DNA of 20,222 bases from Pseudomonadota bacterium (GTDB taxonomy: Bacteria; Pseudomonadota; Alphaproteobacteria; Sphingomonadales; Sphingomonadaceae): assembly GCA_023424095.1 (NCBI GenBank), contig JAFAEG010000053.1:1-20222 (forward strand), in the 5' to 3' direction. Below the pieces are notes generated by a model that made no database searches, was not told the DNA's origin, and saw only the letters and a list, made by a program, of their open reading frames with translations. The translations under genes were made by a program, and so were the position numbers. This document shows, piece after piece, positions 19,915-20,222 of this stretch (position 1 is its first letter; every line of letters starts with the position of its first letter).

Positions 19915-19923
19915 CCCACTACC
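19900..19923 (-). repeat. Right terminal inverted repeat of the insertion element
   Basis: This is the inverted partner of 17140-17163, with 23 of 24 bases matching. It contains the stop codon of the small membrane gene on the plus strand and supplies the TAG (19919-19921) that now ends the minus-strand gene beyond it. Confidence 0.92.
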
Positions 19924-20222
19924 CGAGCGCGGCGGTAAGCGCCTGGAAGCGGGGGGCGGCCCGCAGGCTGGCGAAGGCGGGGTCGAAGCGGATGGCGCGG
20001 AAGGCCGGGTCGCGGCGGGCCTGTTCGAGCGCGGCCAGAGCGTCATCGGTGCGGCCGAGCAGGGCGAGCAACCGGGCGCGGGAATAAGGCTGGCTGCTGC
20101 GCGCCAGCATGGCGGCCAACGCGGCGGGGCGGCCATTGCCGAGTGCGGCGCGGCCGGCGGCGGCGGCATCCGCGCCCGCATCGTCGCCGAGCAGGGTGGC
20201 GGCGCGCTCCTCGGCCTCCAGC
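19919..20222 (-). CDS. C-terminal end of a TPR-like protein, 5' end outside the window
   Basis: The visible 100 residues are Ala-rich helices with a tetratricopeptide-like pair: RARLLALLGRTDDALAALEQ, then the usual end DPAFASLRAAPRFQALTAALG. Such tails are typical of CadC-like or adenylate-cyclase-like regulators with C-terminal TPRs; the N-terminal domain is not visible. The TAG stop lies in the right end of the insertion element. Rejoining the right flank to the left flank gives GCC GCG CTC GGC TGA, so the uninterrupted gene ended with the same residues AALG. The protein is therefore unchanged by the insertion, although its 3' untranslated region is replaced. Confidence 0.7.
   Translation of the reverse strand, partial: LEAEERAATLLGDDAGADAAAAGRAALGNGRPAALAAMLARSSQPYSRARLLALLGRTDDALAALEQARRDPAFRAIRFDPAFASLRAAPRFQALTAALG
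19924..19931. repeat. Target-site duplication, right copy
   Basis: CGAGCGCG directly follows the right end of the element and equals 17132-17139. Confidence 0.85.

Larger units (their letters stand above)
17140..19923. mobile_element. IS1-like insertion element with passenger genes
   Basis: A 2784-base element. Its ends are inverted copies: 17140-17163 matches the complement of 19900-19923 at 23 of 24 positions, both reading GGTAGTGGGTCA then (G or C)TTTGAAATCAC. The ends start GGnnnTG, as is usual for the IS1 family, and an 8-base target duplication flanks them. A DDE transposase sits at the right; a small gene and a three-gene opposite-strand module fill the left. Ordinary IS of this type are near 1 kb, so this is an enlarged, cargo-carrying form. 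The cargo is visibly less GC-rich than the flanks. Near-perfect ends and duplication suggest a recent insertion. Confidence 0.9.

Overview
The window is GC-rich bacterial DNA whose proteins look alphaproteobacterial, most likely from a sphingomonad. The evidence is codon and protein style, a dispersed three-hairpin intergenic repeat of sphingomonad type at the left edge, and the gene set. The assignment is by recognition, not by database search.

Layout, left to right. (1) 1-1022, minus strand: a YqjI-like PadR repressor and a DUF2218 protein in a GTG/TGA-overlapping pair, with a perfect palindromic operator on the promoter. (2) 1238-3274, plus: a PAS-GGDEF-EAL-PilZ cyclic-di-GMP protein. (3) 3341-3946: a small lipoprotein followed by a terminator-like hairpin. 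(4) 3995-5164: a YcaQ/AlkX-type DNA glycosylase with the QID motif. (5) 5216-8269: a compact three-gene uracil-catabolism (URC) operon: URC1 (a GTP cyclohydrolase II paralogue), URC4 (DUF1688) and uracil phosphoribosyltransferase. (6) 8270-15780: a complete RNA-repair locus. The sigma-54 activator RtcR (minus) faces a near-consensus -24/-12 promoter that drives rsr (Ro60/TROVE), an array of five different Y RNA-like units, rtcB (RNA ligase), rlaP (Pol-beta-type nucleotidyltransferase) and rtcA (RNA 3'-phosphate cyclase). The operon ends in a bidirectional terminator. (7) 15840-16973, minus: rplA and rplK. (8) 17140-19923: an IS1-like insertion element, about 2.8 kb, carrying cargo that includes a possible toxin/antitoxin-type module. 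It has clear inverted ends and a target duplication. (9) 19919-20222: the 3' end of a TPR-like gene hit by the element exactly at its stop codon.

The most interesting object is the 12069-12690 array between rsr and rtcB. Five tandem RNAs share a Ro-binding stem (GGCGAATGC ... CGTCGCC), with paired substitutions in the lower stem. Each carries a different insert. Unit 3 is a tRNA body circularly permuted at the anticodon loop. Unit 5 is a tRNA body permuted in the D loop, with a GNRA-capped acceptor stem and a UUCG-capped anticodon arm. Unit 1 resembles a D-loop permutation with a nearly lost acceptor stem. Unit 4 keeps only the T arm and a UUCG-capped acceptor hairpin. Unit 2 has no tRNA module at all. 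Single YrlA-type RNAs at this locus are known in other bacteria; I do not know of a described five-member array with different permutation points.

Working model (inference): RNA damage produces ends sensed by the CARF domain of RtcR. RtcR then activates the sigma-54 promoter. Rsr is made together with a set of tRNA-mimicking Y RNAs that could gate or tether it to different RNA partners, while RtcA, RtcB and RlaP process and reseal broken RNAs.
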